DNA of 64,000 nucleotides from Oerskovia enterophila (GTDB taxonomy: Bacteria; Actinomycetota; Actinomycetes; Actinomycetales; Cellulomonadaceae), in contig NZ_MAQA01000014.1 in the NCBI RefSeq assembly GCF_001692445.1, positions 24,806 to 88,805 of the forward strand, given 5' to 3'. Position numbers and translations under genes: made by a program. The notes under the pieces are model-generated. The model searched no databases. It was not told where the DNA came from and saw only the letters and a list, made by a program, of their open reading frames with translations. Below are positions 46,256-58,300 of this stretch, piece after piece (the stretch's first letter is position 1; every line of letters begins with the position of its first letter).

Positions 46256-48895
46256 CTACTCCTGCTCCGTGCCGCTCGGCCGGACCACCGCGACGAGCGG
46301 GCGGTGGTCGGACCAGGCGACGTCGAGCACCGTGACGCGCTGGAACTCCAGCCCCGCGCCGAACACCCAGTCGATCCTGTAGGCGGGCGCGTCCGCGGGC
46401 GAGGTCAGGTCGCCGGGGTCCCCGACGTCGTCCTGCCCGCTGACGAGACCGTGGGACTCGACGAGCTCGATCTCCTCCCAGCCGGGCTCGGCGTTGAGGT
46501 CTCCCGCGAGCAGGTACGGGCCCGCCACGGGCTCGGCCGCGAACAGCGTGCCGAGCTGGTCGAGGCGCGTCGGGGTGTTCGCCTCGCGGTGCTGCAGATG
46601 CACCGAGGTCACCCGGACGCCGTCGGGCCACGAGGTGTCGCCGTCCACGGGCGTGAACGTGGCCGAGACGGTCGAGCGGTTCTGCGGACCGGCGCCCAGC
46701 GGCAGGGCGAGGCGCGCGACGTCGCTCGCCGCGACCACGTCGGGGTTCCACAGGATCGCGTTGCCGAACTGGCGGTCGGCCGCACCCACGAACTCGACCT
46801 CCAGCCCCGTCTCGCGGGCGAGGTAGGACGCCATGTCCACTCCGCCCCCGAGCACCCAGCCGCGGGAGACCTCCTGGAGCGTCACGACCTGGGCGCCCGA
46901 GTCGCGGACGATCGCGACGACCTCGTCGAGGTCGACCGACGGCGTCGCGCTCACGCCGTAGTGCAGGTTCCAGTCGAGCACCGTGAGGCGCTGCTCGCGG
47001 TCGCCGACCGCGACGGGGGTCGCGCTCGTCGAGACGAGCACCGCACCGGCGGCGGCCAGGGCCGCGACGGCCGCGGTGACCGGCAGGGAGATGCGCAGCC
47101 CCGGTGCGGGCGCGTGGGCCGCGTCGGCTGCGGCGCCCGCGGCTGTGCCGGCTGCCTCGGGCAGGTCGGCCGGACCGCCGCGTGCGCGGCGCAGGCCCGC
47201 GACCGCGAGCACGACCGCGACGGCGACCGGGACGGTCGCGTTGGGCACGGGCAGAGGGACGTCGTAGTCGAGCTGGTAGACGAGCAGCGGCAGGATCAGG
47301 CCCAGCCCGACGGCGGTGCTCGCCCCGGCGAGGCGGGCCCACCCGAGCTCGTGGGCGGGTCGGGTCAGGGCGTGTCGGACCGCGTCGGTCGCGGTCGCGG
47401 CGAGTCCCACGACGCACACCAGCAGCGCCCAGCCGAGCGGCGACGAGACGTCCTGCGTGCGCCCGGGCACCAGGAACAGCACCGCGGTGAACGCGGGCAG
47501 CAGCACGAGCGAGACCCAGCGGCCCGTCGACGCCAGGGTGCGAGCGGCGGGGGTGCTCGTCCCGGCGACGCCCCAGAGCGGGAGCAGCCCGACGACCAGG
47601 GCCGTGACGGCGACCGCTCCACCGGCCACGGGCAGCGAGAGGCCGGTCTGCGACGCGACGAACGCGGGGTTGCCGAAGACCATGACGCCCAGCGCGAGGT
47701 AGGGCCCGAGCACCCACAGGCCGCGCGAGCCCGGGGTGGCGGGGTCGCGACGCAAGAGCCAGGCCGCGACCACGGCCACGCCGCCCAGGACGACCGGCGC
47801 GACCCAGCCGAGCAGGTCGGTGCGCCAGTACGCGTCCCACGTGCCGTGCAGCAGGCTGACCCCGGCCGCGCCGAGGACCCCGAGGCCCATGCCCATCGCG
47901 ACCATCCGGCCGTTCGCCGGGCGCGGGCCCGCACGGCCAGCGTCGAGCTCGGTCGCGGGATGAGGCCGGGTGCCGCTCGCGAACCCGGCGACCAGGACGA
48001 CGGTCGCGACCGCGAGCGCGGCGCCCCCGAGCCCGAGCCCGTAGCGGGCCGTGCCGAGCCAGGAGCCCGAGGCGGCCGCGATCCCGAGTCCTTGCAGGCC
48101 CAGGCGCCAGACCACGAGCGCGACCACGGCGCCCACGACGACGCGCCCGTTCACGGGCAGACGGGCCGCGACGATGGTCACGGCGAGGGCCGGCGCGGCG
48201 TAGGTGACCAGTGCCGTGACCGCGGCCGTGACGACCCCCGAGGTGAACGCGTGGTCCAGCAGGGGCCCGCTCGCCCGGATCATCTCGACCGCGAGCGCGG
48301 TCACCACCGTGAGGAGCAGCAGCCTCGCCGCGTTGCCGCGTCCGAGGCTCGCGACCCGGCGTGCGGCGTGCGCGATCTGGCGGCGCGTCGTGTGCGGTGC
48401 GGTGCCCGAGGTCGCGGGGCCCGCCGAGGAGGGAGGCTCGTCACCGGCGGTCTCCGTCGAGGGCGTGCGCGAGGCGTCGTCGACCGGGTCCGGGGTGGCC
48501 GAGGGGGCTGTCGGCGACGCGGGCGCCGCCGGCACGGCCGCAGCCGACGCCGCAGCCGATGCCGTTGCCGGACCTGCGCTCGACCGTGCACGCGACCGTG
48601 CCGGCGGGTTCGACGGGGACGGCGCGAAGCGCGCGTCGGCCTCCGGTGCCGCGGGGTCGGGCGAGGGCGCCGGCGCGACCTGGCCGATCGCCGCGGTGTG
48701 CGTGGGGACGCGGTGCACCGTGCTGTCCGACCGCCGGGCCAGGTCCGCGAGCTCTGCGGCGCGCTGGGCGGCGCGACGTTCGGCCCGGGTCGCGGGTGTC
48801 GAGGGCGCGTCCCGCGGTGCGTCCGTGGCAGGGAGAGCGGCCGAGGCCGGCGGGTCGTCCGGGAGGTCGGTACGGGTGCGGTGGTCGTCGGTCAC
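46256..48895 (-). CDS. Large membrane protein with C-terminal endonuclease/exonuclease/phosphatase domain
   Basis: 879 residues in three parts: a disordered Ala/Pro/Thr cytoplasmic tail (about 1-165, including RRAAQRAAELADLARR), a block of roughly a dozen membrane helices (about 180-620), and an EEP-fold domain from about 637. The EEP catalytic set is complete: LDWNLHYG (Asn), TLQEVSRGW (Glu), LLAGDLNAEPG (Asp-x-Asn) and WSDHRPLVA (Asp-His). Members of this fold cleave nucleic acids, inositol phosphates or sphingomyelin; the membrane block suggests a lipid-linked or surface substrate. GTG 48895 is set by TACCGT 6 nt upstream. Confidence 0.8.
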   Translation of the reverse strand: MTDDHRTRTDLPDDPPASAALPATDAPRDAPSTPATRAERRAAQRAAELADLARRSDSTVHRVPTHTAAIGQVAPAPSPDPAAPEADARFAPSPSNPPARSRARSSAGPATASAAASAAAVPAAPASPTAPSATPDPVDDASRTPSTETAGDEPPSSAGPATSGTAPHTTRRQIAHAARRVASLGRGNAARLLLLTVVTALAVEMIRASGPLLDHAFTSGVVTAAVTALVTYAAPALAVTIVAARLPVNGRVVVGAVVALVVWRLGLQGLGIAAASGSWLGTARYGLGLGGAALAVATVVLVAGFASGTRPHPATELDAGRAGPRPANGRMVAMGMGLGVLGAAGVSLLHGTWDAYWRTDLLGWVAPVVLGGVAVVAAWLLRRDPATPGSRGLWVLGPYLALGVMVFGNPAFVASQTGLSLPVAGGAVAVTALVVGLLPLWGVAGTSTPAARTLASTGRWVSLVLLPAFTAVLFLVPGRTQDVSSPLGWALLVCVVGLAATATDAVRHALTRPAHELGWARLAGASTAVGLGLILPLLVYQLDYDVPLPVPNATVPVAVAVVLAVAGLRRARGGPADLPEAAGTAAGAAADAAHAPAPGLRISLPVTAAVAALAAAGAVLVSTSATPVAVGDREQRLTVLDWNLHYGVSATPSVDLDEVVAIVRDSGAQVVTLQEVSRGWVLGGGVDMASYLARETGLEVEFVGAADRQFGNAILWNPDVVAASDVARLALPLGAGPQNRSTVSATFTPVDGDTSWPDGVRVTSVHLQHREANTPTRLDQLGTLFAAEPVAGPYLLAGDLNAEPGWEEIELVESHGLVSGQDDVGDPGDLTSPADAPAYRIDWVFGAGLEFQRVTVLDVAWSDHRPLVAVVRPSGTEQE

Positions 48896-48901
48896 GGCCC
48901 G

Positions 48902-48907
48902 ACGGTA
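48902..48907 (-). promoter_or_regulatory. -10 hexamer of the EEP-domain gene
   Basis: TACCGT on the minus strand, 6 nt before GTG 48895. Confidence 0.5.
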
Positions 48908-48978
48908 CTAGGGGCCGCTGACGCCGCGGCGGGGGACGCGCGACGTTCACAGGTCGCTCACCCCCTCCCACGGCCGTA

Positions 48979-48996
48979 CTGTGATCCGGATCACAG
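48979..48996. promoter_or_regulatory. Perfect CRP/GlxR-type operator before the pyrimidine-catabolism operon
   Basis: CTGTGATCCGGATCACAG, an 18-bp perfect palindrome containing TGTGA-N6-TCACA at 48980-48995. A possible -10 (CACACT, 49014-49019) places its centre about 38-41 bp upstream of the start point, the position of class II activation by CRP. Confidence 0.8.
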
Positions 48997-49082
48997 AATC
49001 AGGGCGATCGTGCCACACTGAGAAGCAGTCGTCGACGACCCGGGCCACCGCTCACCGAGCCACGCCCGGGAGGGAGGCCAGC

Positions 49083-50621
<1,539 letters not shown>

Positions 50622-50703
50622 CGACCCGTGAGCACAGGTGAGGGCACGTGACCGCGCGACCCAGCGCGGGGAGCGGGCCGACGACCGGACGGAGGACCGG
50701 CGC

Positions 50704-52074
50704 ATGACGGACGAGGTGACGGGCACGGGGCGGCGCGACCGCGAGGACGCCCACGTCTTCTACTCGTGGTCGGCCCAGGAGCTGATCCACCCCGTGACCA
50801 TCGCGGGCGGCGAGGGGGCCTGGTTCTGGGACACGGACGGGCGCCGCTACCTGGACTTCGCGTCACAGCTGATCAACCTCAACCTCGGGCACCAGCACCC
50901 CGCGCTCGTGGGCGCGATCCAGGAGCAGGCCGGGCGTCTCGCGACGGTCGCGCCGTCGTTCGCGAACCCGGTCCGCAGCGAGCTCGCGCGGCTCGTCGTC
51001 GAGCGCGCGCCGGGAGGCGCCGACGGCGGGCTGACCCGGGTCTTCTTCACCAACGGCGGCGCCGACGCGGTCGAGAACGCCGTGCGGCTCGCACGTCGCC
51101 ACACGGGGCGTCAGAAGGTCCTGGCGGCCTACCGCTCTTACCACGGGAACACCGGCACGGCCGTGACGGCCACGGGGGACCCTCGCCGCTGGCCGAACGA
51201 GGTGGACCCGGGCGTGCGGCACTTCTTCGGGCCCTACACCTACCGCTCGGCGTTCGGCGCCGCCGACGACGCCGAGGAGCGCGTGGCAGCGCTGCGTCAC
51301 CTGCGCGAGGTCGTCGAGCTCGAGGGCCCCGCGACGATCGCGGCGATCCTGCTCGAGACGGTCGTGGGGACCAACGGGGTGCTCGTCCCGCCCGACGGCT
51401 ACCTCGCGGGCGTCCGCGAGCTGTGCGACGAGCACGGCATCCTGTACGTCGCCGACGAGGTCATGGTCGGGTTCGGTCGCGTGGGCGAGTGGTTCGCGGT
51501 CGACCGCTGGGGGGTGGTGCCGGACCTCGTGGTCTTCGCCAAGGGAGTGAACTCCGGGTACGTGCCGCTCGGCGGCGTCATCATCTCCGAGCGCGTGGCC
51601 GCGAGCTTCGACCATGCTGCGTTCCCCGGCGGCCTGACCTACTCGGGGCACCCGCTCGCGTGCGCGCCGGGAGTCGCGAGCATCCGGGTCTTCGAGGAGC
51701 AGGGGATCCTCGACCGCGTCCGCACGCTGGGCGAGAAGGTGATCGGCGCGCGCCTGCGTGACATGGCAGCCCGCCACCCGAGCGTGGGGGAGGTGCGCGG
51801 GCTCGGGTTCCTGTGGGCGATCGAGCTCGTCCGCGACCCCGCCACGCGCGAGCGCCTCGTGCCCTTCCAGGGGACGGCTGCCCAGAACGCGCCCATGGCG
51901 CAGGTCGTCGCGGCCGTGACGGCGGGCGGCGTCTGGCCCTTCCCCCAGGTCAACCGGCTGCACCTTGCCCCACCGCTCGTGACGTCGGTCGAGGACCTCG
52001 AGCACGGCCTCGACGTGATCGACGCCGCTCTCGACGTCGCCGACCGGTACGTCGTCGACCCCTCGCCCACCTGA
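50704..52074 (+). CDS. Class III omega-aminotransferase, probable beta-alanine transaminase
   Basis: PLP-dependent transaminase, 456 residues, with FFTNGGADAVENAVRLAR, the cofactor region YVADEVMVGFGRVGEWF and the PLP lysine K280 (FAKGVNSGYVPLGG). The operon fits beta-alanine (or beta-aminoisobutyrate) plus a keto acid giving malonate (or methylmalonate) semialdehyde, the substrate of MmsA. The ATG 50704 start is chosen because the frame upstream lacks family sequence. Amino donor/acceptor specificity is inferred from context only. Confidence 0.88.
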   Translation: MTDEVTGTGRRDREDAHVFYSWSAQELIHPVTIAGGEGAWFWDTDGRRYLDFASQLINLNLGHQHPALVGAIQEQAGRLATVAPSFANPVRSELARLVVERAPGGADGGLTRVFFTNGGADAVENAVRLARRHTGRQKVLAAYRSYHGNTGTAVTATGDPRRWPNEVDPGVRHFFGPYTYRSAFGAADDAEERVAALRHLREVVELEGPATIAAILLETVVGTNGVLVPPDGYLAGVRELCDEHGILYVADEVMVGFGRVGEWFAVDRWGVVPDLVVFAKGVNSGYVPLGGVIISERVAASFDHAAFPGGLTYSGHPLACAPGVASIRVFEEQGILDRVRTLGEKVIGARLRDMAARHPSVGEVRGLGFLWAIELVRDPATRERLVPFQGTAAQNAPMAQVVAAVTAGGVWPFPQVNRLHLAPPLVTSVEDLEHGLDVIDAALDVADRYVVDPSPT

Positions 52075-52175
52075 CCGCACCCGCCCTCCGAGGCGGTGGG
52101 CCCGGCCGGACCAGCCGGTCCGCCCTCCGCAGGAGACCCGCCGACCCAGCAGCCACACCGACCCGAGGAGAACCC

Positions 52176-53009
52176 ATGATCGTGCGAGCCGCCCTCACCC
52201 AGGTCCGCTGGACCGGTGACCAGGAGTCCATGCTCGCGGCCCACGAGACGTTCACGCGCCTGGCCGCAGACCAGGGGGCGAAGGTCATCTGCTTCCAGGA
52301 GGTGTTCAACGCTCCCTACTTCCCCCAGGTCGAGGACGCCGCGTTCTACTCCTACGCCGAGCCGGTTCCGGGCCCCACGACCGAGCGTTTCGCGGCCCTC
52401 GCCCGGGAGCTGGGCATCGTGATCGTCCTGCCCGTGTACGAGCTCGAGCAGCCCGGGATCCTCTACAACACCGCGGCCGTGATCGACGCCGACGGGAGCT
52501 ACCTGGGCAAGTACCGCAAGACCCACATCCCGCACCTGCCCGGGTTCTGGGAGAAGTTCTACTTCCGCCCCGGGAACCTCGGCTACCCCGTCTTCGACAC
52601 CGCGGTCGGGCGGATCGGGGTCTACATCTGCTACGACCGGCACTTCCCCGAGGGGTGGCGGGCCCTGGGCCTGGCCGGGGCGACCGTCGTGTTCAACCCG
52701 AGCGCCACGAGCCGCGGCCTGTCGAACTACCTGTGGAAGCTCGAGCAGCCTGCGGCGGCCGTGGCCAACGAGTACTACGTCGGGGCCATCAACCGGGTCG
52801 GGTTCGAGGAGCTCGGGTCGAACGACTTCTACGGCACGAGCTACTTCGTGAGCCCCGAGGGAGCGTTCGTGGGGGAGACGGCAGACGCCTACGAGGAGGA
52901 GCTCGTGGTCCGCGACCTTGACCTCGACCTGCTGACCGAGGTCCGCAACCGCTGGCAGTTCTACCGCGACCGCCGCCCGGACGCGTACGGCCCGCTGACG
53001 GCGCCCTGA
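52176..53009 (+). CDS. Nitrilase-superfamily amidohydrolase, probable beta-ureidopropionase
   Basis: 277-residue carbon-nitrogen hydrolase with catalytic Glu42 (CFQEVFNAPYF), Lys115 (KYRKTHIP) and Cys152 (YICYDRHFPEGWR). Its nearest relatives by eye are beta-ureidopropionase and N-carbamoylputrescine amidase (ending WQFYRDRRPDAYGPL). Placed between a transaminase and dihydropyrimidinase, N-carbamoyl-beta-alanine to beta-alanine, CO2 and ammonia is the likely reaction. GAGGAG precedes ATG 52176. The 101-bp gap upstream shows no hairpin I would call. Confidence 0.9.
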   Translation: MIVRAALTQVRWTGDQESMLAAHETFTRLAADQGAKVICFQEVFNAPYFPQVEDAAFYSYAEPVPGPTTERFAALARELGIVIVLPVYELEQPGILYNTAAVIDADGSYLGKYRKTHIPHLPGFWEKFYFRPGNLGYPVFDTAVGRIGVYICYDRHFPEGWRALGLAGATVVFNPSATSRGLSNYLWKLEQPAAAVANEYYVGAINRVGFEELGSNDFYGTSYFVSPEGAFVGETADAYEEELVVRDLDLDLLTEVRNRWQFYRDRRPDAYGPLTAP

Positions 53010-53092
53010 GCCGACGGACCCGAGCAGGCACTTCGTCAGCTCGGAGCCGGCCCCCGCGCAGAAGACCGACCGACGAACGAGAGGACCGCACC

Positions 53093-54529
<1,437 letters not shown>

Positions 54530-54545
54530 CGGGCGGGAACCAGCC

Positions 54546-55664
54546 ATGACCGCAGCAGGCACCGCCGCGCGCCTCGACCTGGGCGTCGTCCTGCAGACCA
54601 ACCCGCCCGCCTGGCGCGTGGTCGACCTCGCGCGCCGCGCCGAGCTCCACGGGTTCAGCCACGTCTGGACGTTCGACTCCCACCTGCTGTGGCAGGAGCC
54701 GTTCGTCATCTACTCCCAGATCCTGTCCGCGACCCATCGCGTGACCGTGGGGCCCATGGTCACCAACCCCGCGACGCGCGACGTGACCGTGACCGCCTCG
54801 CTCTTCGCGACCCTCAACGACATGTTCGGCAACCGCACGGTCTGCGGGATCGGTCGCGGGGACTCCGCGGTCCGGGTGACCAACGGCAAGCCCGTGACCC
54901 TGGCCGAGCTGCGGGCAGCCGTCACGGCCATCCGGGGGCTCGCCGGTGGGCAGTCGGTCGAGTACCACGGCACGACCCTGCACCTGCCCTGGGCGCCCGA
55001 CAGCCGCACCCCCGTGTGGGTCGCGGCGTACGGCCCGCGCGCCCTGGCGCTCGCGGGCGAGGTCGGGGACGGCTTCATCCTCCAGCTCGCCGACCCCGAC
55101 ATCGTGGCCTGGTCGATCGACGCGGTGCGCCAGGCCGCGGAGCAGGCCGGCCGCGACCCGGCCGAGGTGACCATCTGCGTGGCCGCACCCGCGTACGTGA
55201 CGGACGAGGCGCCGTCGGGCACGGGTGGGAGCGCGGGCGGGCGGTCGCTCGCCCACGCCTACGACCAGTGCCGCTGGTTCGGCGGCATGGTCGGCAACCA
55301 CGTCGCGGAGATCGTCGCGCGCTACGGGGCGGGGGAGAGCACGGGCACAGGGCCGGGCGGCGACGCGGGCCCGCGCATCCCTCGTGCCCTGACCGACTTC
55401 GTGGCCGGGCGCGTCGACTACGACTACAACGAGCACGGGCGCGCGGGGAACACGCACACCGCGTTCGTGAGCGACGAGATCGTGGACCGGTTCTGCCTGG
55501 TCGGGCCGCCCGAGCGGCACGTCGAGCGGCTGCTCGAGCTCAAGGCGCTCGGCGTCGACCAGTTCGCGCTCTACCTCCAGCACGACGCGAACGACGAGAC
55601 GCTCCAGGCCTACGGCGAGCTGGTTCGTCCCGCGGTCCAGGAGGCGGGCCGGGTCCGCGGGTGA
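54546..55664 (+). CDS. LLM-class flavin/F420-dependent oxidoreductase
   Basis: A 372-residue luciferase-like TIM barrel, of the TIGR03842-like group that I recall accompanying dihydropyrimidinase in actinobacteria. Features are TNPPAWRVVDLARRAE, VWTFDSHLLW, GPMVTNPATRDVTVTAS, CGIGRGDSA and PVWVAAYGPRALALAGEVGD. It starts 16 bp after hydA. No dihydropyrimidine dehydrogenase is encoded in the operon, and RutA, another LLM-fold enzyme, attacks uracil. I therefore infer that this protein acts on the pyrimidine or a pathway intermediate. Whether it uses F420 or FMN cannot be decided from sequence by eye. Confidence 0.85.
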   Translation: MTAAGTAARLDLGVVLQTNPPAWRVVDLARRAELHGFSHVWTFDSHLLWQEPFVIYSQILSATHRVTVGPMVTNPATRDVTVTASLFATLNDMFGNRTVCGIGRGDSAVRVTNGKPVTLAELRAAVTAIRGLAGGQSVEYHGTTLHLPWAPDSRTPVWVAAYGPRALALAGEVGDGFILQLADPDIVAWSIDAVRQAAEQAGRDPAEVTICVAAPAYVTDEAPSGTGGSAGGRSLAHAYDQCRWFGGMVGNHVAEIVARYGAGESTGTGPGGDAGPRIPRALTDFVAGRVDYDYNEHGRAGNTHTAFVSDEIVDRFCLVGPPERHVERLLELKALGVDQFALYLQHDANDETLQAYGELVRPAVQEAGRVRG

Positions 55665-55683
55665 CGCCCCGGCCCGGGCGGGG

Positions 55684-57066
55684 TCAGGCGAACAGCTCCT
55701 GACCCACGAACGCACCCTGGTCCCCGCCCAGCATGGCCCCCTCGGCGACCCCGCGCGGCACGGCCCAGATCCCCGAGCCGGTGTGCCGCAGGTACTCGCT
55801 CATGAGGTCGTGCTTGGCGAGCGCGTTCTGCATGGGCACGTACTGGGTCGCGGGGTCGCGCACGTACGCGAGGAAGAACAGCCCAGCGTCGAGCCGGCCC
55901 AGCCCGTCCGAGCCGTCGGTGTAGTTGTAGCCGCGGCGCAGCATGCGCGCGCCGCCGTTGCTCGTGGGGTGCGCGAGGCGCACGTGGGACGCCGGGTCGA
56001 TGAGCGGGACACCCCCGCGGCCCGCGGCCTCGAAGTCGGGCTCGGTGCGCTCCTCGCCGCCGGACAGCGGCGCCCCCGAGCCCTTGGTCCGCCCCACGAT
56101 GGTCTCCTGCTCGCGCAGGGGAGCGCGGTCCCACGTCTCGATCGTCATGCGGATGCGGCGCGCGACGAGGTACGAGCCGCCCGCCAGCCAGTCGGCCCCG
56201 TCGCCCGGCGCGACCCACACGTGCTCGTCGATCGCCGAGGACTCCTCGGACGTGATGTTGGCCGTGCCGTCCTTGAAGCCGAACAGGTTCCGGGGCGTGG
56301 GCTGCGCGGTCGTGGTCGAGGACGTGCGCCCGTAGCCGAGCTGGCTCCACCGCACCGACGCCGTCCCGAACGCGATGCGCGCGAGGTTGCGGATCGCGTG
56401 GACCGCGACCTGCGGGTCGTTCGCGCACGCCTGGACGGCGAGGTCGCCGCCGCAGCGCGCGTCCTCGAGCATGTCGCCCGGGAAGTGCGGCAGGTCGGCG
56501 AGGAGGTCGGGCTTGCGCCCGTCGAGGCCGAAGCGGGCAGACCCGTCGGCGGCCGTGAAGAACGACGGGCCGAACCCGAACGTGATCGTCAGCCCGGAGG
56601 CCGGCAGCCCCTCGGCCTCGCCCGTGTCGTCCGGCGGCGCGTCGTACGGACCGGACATGGGGCCGAACTCCCCGGCGGGCAGGCCCTGCGTCATGCGCGA
56701 GGCCGCGAGCGTCCAGGCGCGCAGCAGCGCGACGACCTCGTCGCGGTCCTGGGTCGTGACGTCCCAGGTCGCGAAGTGCAGGCTGTCCTGGACCGGGGTC
56801 GTGATCCCCGCCTGGTGCTCGCCCAGGAACGCGAACGCTCCGTCCCCCTCGGCCGGGCCCGCGCTCGGCGCGGTGTCGCGCGCCGAGGCCGCGGCGCTCC
56901 CCGCGAGGAAGCCCCCGGCGAGCCCCGCACCGGCCAGCCCGACGCCGGCCATCCCCAGGACGGCGCGCCGCGAGATGCGTCGCGCCTCGTGCGCGGGTTC
57001 GGCAGGTCCCGCCGGGGCGCCGGGCGTGGAGGGGCGGGAGTCGGGCTGGTCGGGCGAGGTCGTCAT
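55684..57066 (-). CDS. efeB: EfeB-type DyP peroxidase/deferrochelatase
   Basis: Exported haem peroxidase of the Efe ferrous-iron uptake system, thought to oxidise Fe(II) or help take iron from haem. The 460 residues start with a Tat signal (RRISRRAVLGMAGVGLAG). The DyP signature is LFGFKDGTANI with the distal Asp, and the proximal haem His probably lies in DPASHVRLAHP. TatB, needed for export, is encoded at 19775. Last gene of efeUOB; converges on the LLM gene with only 19 bp between. Confidence 0.93.
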   Translation of the reverse strand: MTTSPDQPDSRPSTPGAPAGPAEPAHEARRISRRAVLGMAGVGLAGAGLAGGFLAGSAAASARDTAPSAGPAEGDGAFAFLGEHQAGITTPVQDSLHFATWDVTTQDRDEVVALLRAWTLAASRMTQGLPAGEFGPMSGPYDAPPDDTGEAEGLPASGLTITFGFGPSFFTAADGSARFGLDGRKPDLLADLPHFPGDMLEDARCGGDLAVQACANDPQVAVHAIRNLARIAFGTASVRWSQLGYGRTSSTTTAQPTPRNLFGFKDGTANITSEESSAIDEHVWVAPGDGADWLAGGSYLVARRIRMTIETWDRAPLREQETIVGRTKGSGAPLSGGEERTEPDFEAAGRGGVPLIDPASHVRLAHPTSNGGARMLRRGYNYTDGSDGLGRLDAGLFFLAYVRDPATQYVPMQNALAKHDLMSEYLRHTGSGIWAVPRGVAEGAMLGGDQGAFVGQELFA

Positions 57067-57079
57067 GGTGCGTCGGTCC

Positions 57080-58300
57080 TCAGAGCACCACGGCGGCGGT
57101 GAGCTGCGAGAGCGGCTCGCTCAGCGAGTCCACGGCCTGCGAGAGCGCCTTGACCTGCTCGGGCGTGAGGTCGGTGTAGAGCACGAACCCGTCGCCCTGC
57201 CTCTGCTCGTCGAGCAGGCCCTGAAGGGCCTGGAAGCGCTCGTCGAGCGTCGTGGCGAGCTTCTCGTCCTTGGCCGAGACCACGTCGCGCAGACCGTCGT
57301 AGGCGACCTTGGCGCCGTCGACGTTGGCCTGGAAGTCCCACAGGTCGGTGTGCGACCAGATCTCCTCCTCGCCCGTGACCTTGCCCGTCGCGACCTCGTC
57401 GAGCAGGCCCTTGGCCCCGTTGCCGATCGCGGGCGCGTCGATGCCGCCCGCGAACGACGCCTCGTGCGTGCGGTCGAAGAGCTCCTGGGTGTCTGCGAGG
57501 AGCTGGTCGGCGTACTGCGTGCGCTGCTCGGGCGTCAGGGCCACGTAGGTCTCGCCGCCGTTGGCGTCGGGCGCGGGCTGCCACAGGTCCTTCTCGAGCA
57601 GGTGCCAGCCGGTCCACTCCTGGCCCTCTTCGAGGTCGGCCTCGCGCAGGTCCATCTTGGGGTCGAGGTCGCCGAACGACTCGGCCACGGGCTCGATGCG
57701 CTCCCAGTGGACGCGCACCGGGGCGTAGAGGGCCTTGGCCGCCTCGTCGTCGCCCGCCTTGTACGCGGTCACGAACTCCTGGGTGCCCTCGAGGAGCTGC
57801 TCGGTCTGGTCCTTGACGTACGCGACGTAGTTGGTCGAGGCCAGGGCGATCTGGTCGGCGACCGCGCCCGTGGGCTCGACGTCCTTGCCCGAGTCGGTCA
57901 CGGTGAAGTCGGAGCGGATGCCGTCGCCGATCATGCCGGGCTTGCAGGCCGTCACGTACCGGCCGGGCTTGGCCGTGAGGACCAGGTCGCGGCTGATGCC
58001 CGGGCCGATGTTCTCGACCTCGGACACGATCCGCAGGCCGTCCTCGGCGAGCAGGTAGAACTCGGTCACGTCGTCTCCCGTGTTGGTCACGCTGAAGACG
58101 ATGTTGCCCGACGGCGCCTCTGCGGCCGAGAGCTTGCACGCGTCGGCCGAGGAGTCGACCGTGAGCTTCGCGGAACCGTCCGCGGCACCGGTCGCACCGG
58201 CAGCGGGCGGGTCGTTGGGCGTGCAGGCGGCCAGGGCGGGGACGAGCAGTGCGACGGCGAGCAGCGGCGCTGCGACGCGGGTGGCCCGTGAGCGGGTCAT
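57080..58300 (-). CDS. efeO: EfeO iron-uptake lipoprotein
   Basis: Extracytoplasmic iron-binding partner of the permease, 406 residues. A lipoprotein signal ends at ALAAC (lipid Cys near 26). An N-terminal cupredoxin-like domain follows (about 45-145, IVFSVTNTGDDVTEFYLL), then the C-terminal imelysin/M75 domain carrying WHLLEKDLW, a HxxE-like metal motif. ATG 58300 overlaps the efeU stop (ATGA). The unusual cupredoxin plus M75 pairing is the normal EfeO form. Confidence 0.93.
   Translation of the reverse strand: MTRSRATRVAAPLLAVALLVPALAACTPNDPPAAGATGAADGSAKLTVDSSADACKLSAAEAPSGNIVFSVTNTGDDVTEFYLLAEDGLRIVSEVENIGPGISRDLVLTAKPGRYVTACKPGMIGDGIRSDFTVTDSGKDVEPTGAVADQIALASTNYVAYVKDQTEQLLEGTQEFVTAYKAGDDEAAKALYAPVRVHWERIEPVAESFGDLDPKMDLREADLEEGQEWTGWHLLEKDLWQPAPDANGGETYVALTPEQRTQYADQLLADTQELFDRTHEASFAGGIDAPAIGNGAKGLLDEVATGKVTGEEEIWSHTDLWDFQANVDGAKVAYDGLRDVVSAKDEKLATTLDERFQALQGLLDEQRQGDGFVLYTDLTPEQVKALSQAVDSLSEPLSQLTAAVVL

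Noticed and set aside
46304..49021. 905-residue plus-strand open frame
   Set aside because: Antisense to the EEP-domain gene, whose catalytic motifs are complete; composition is that of a shadow frame.
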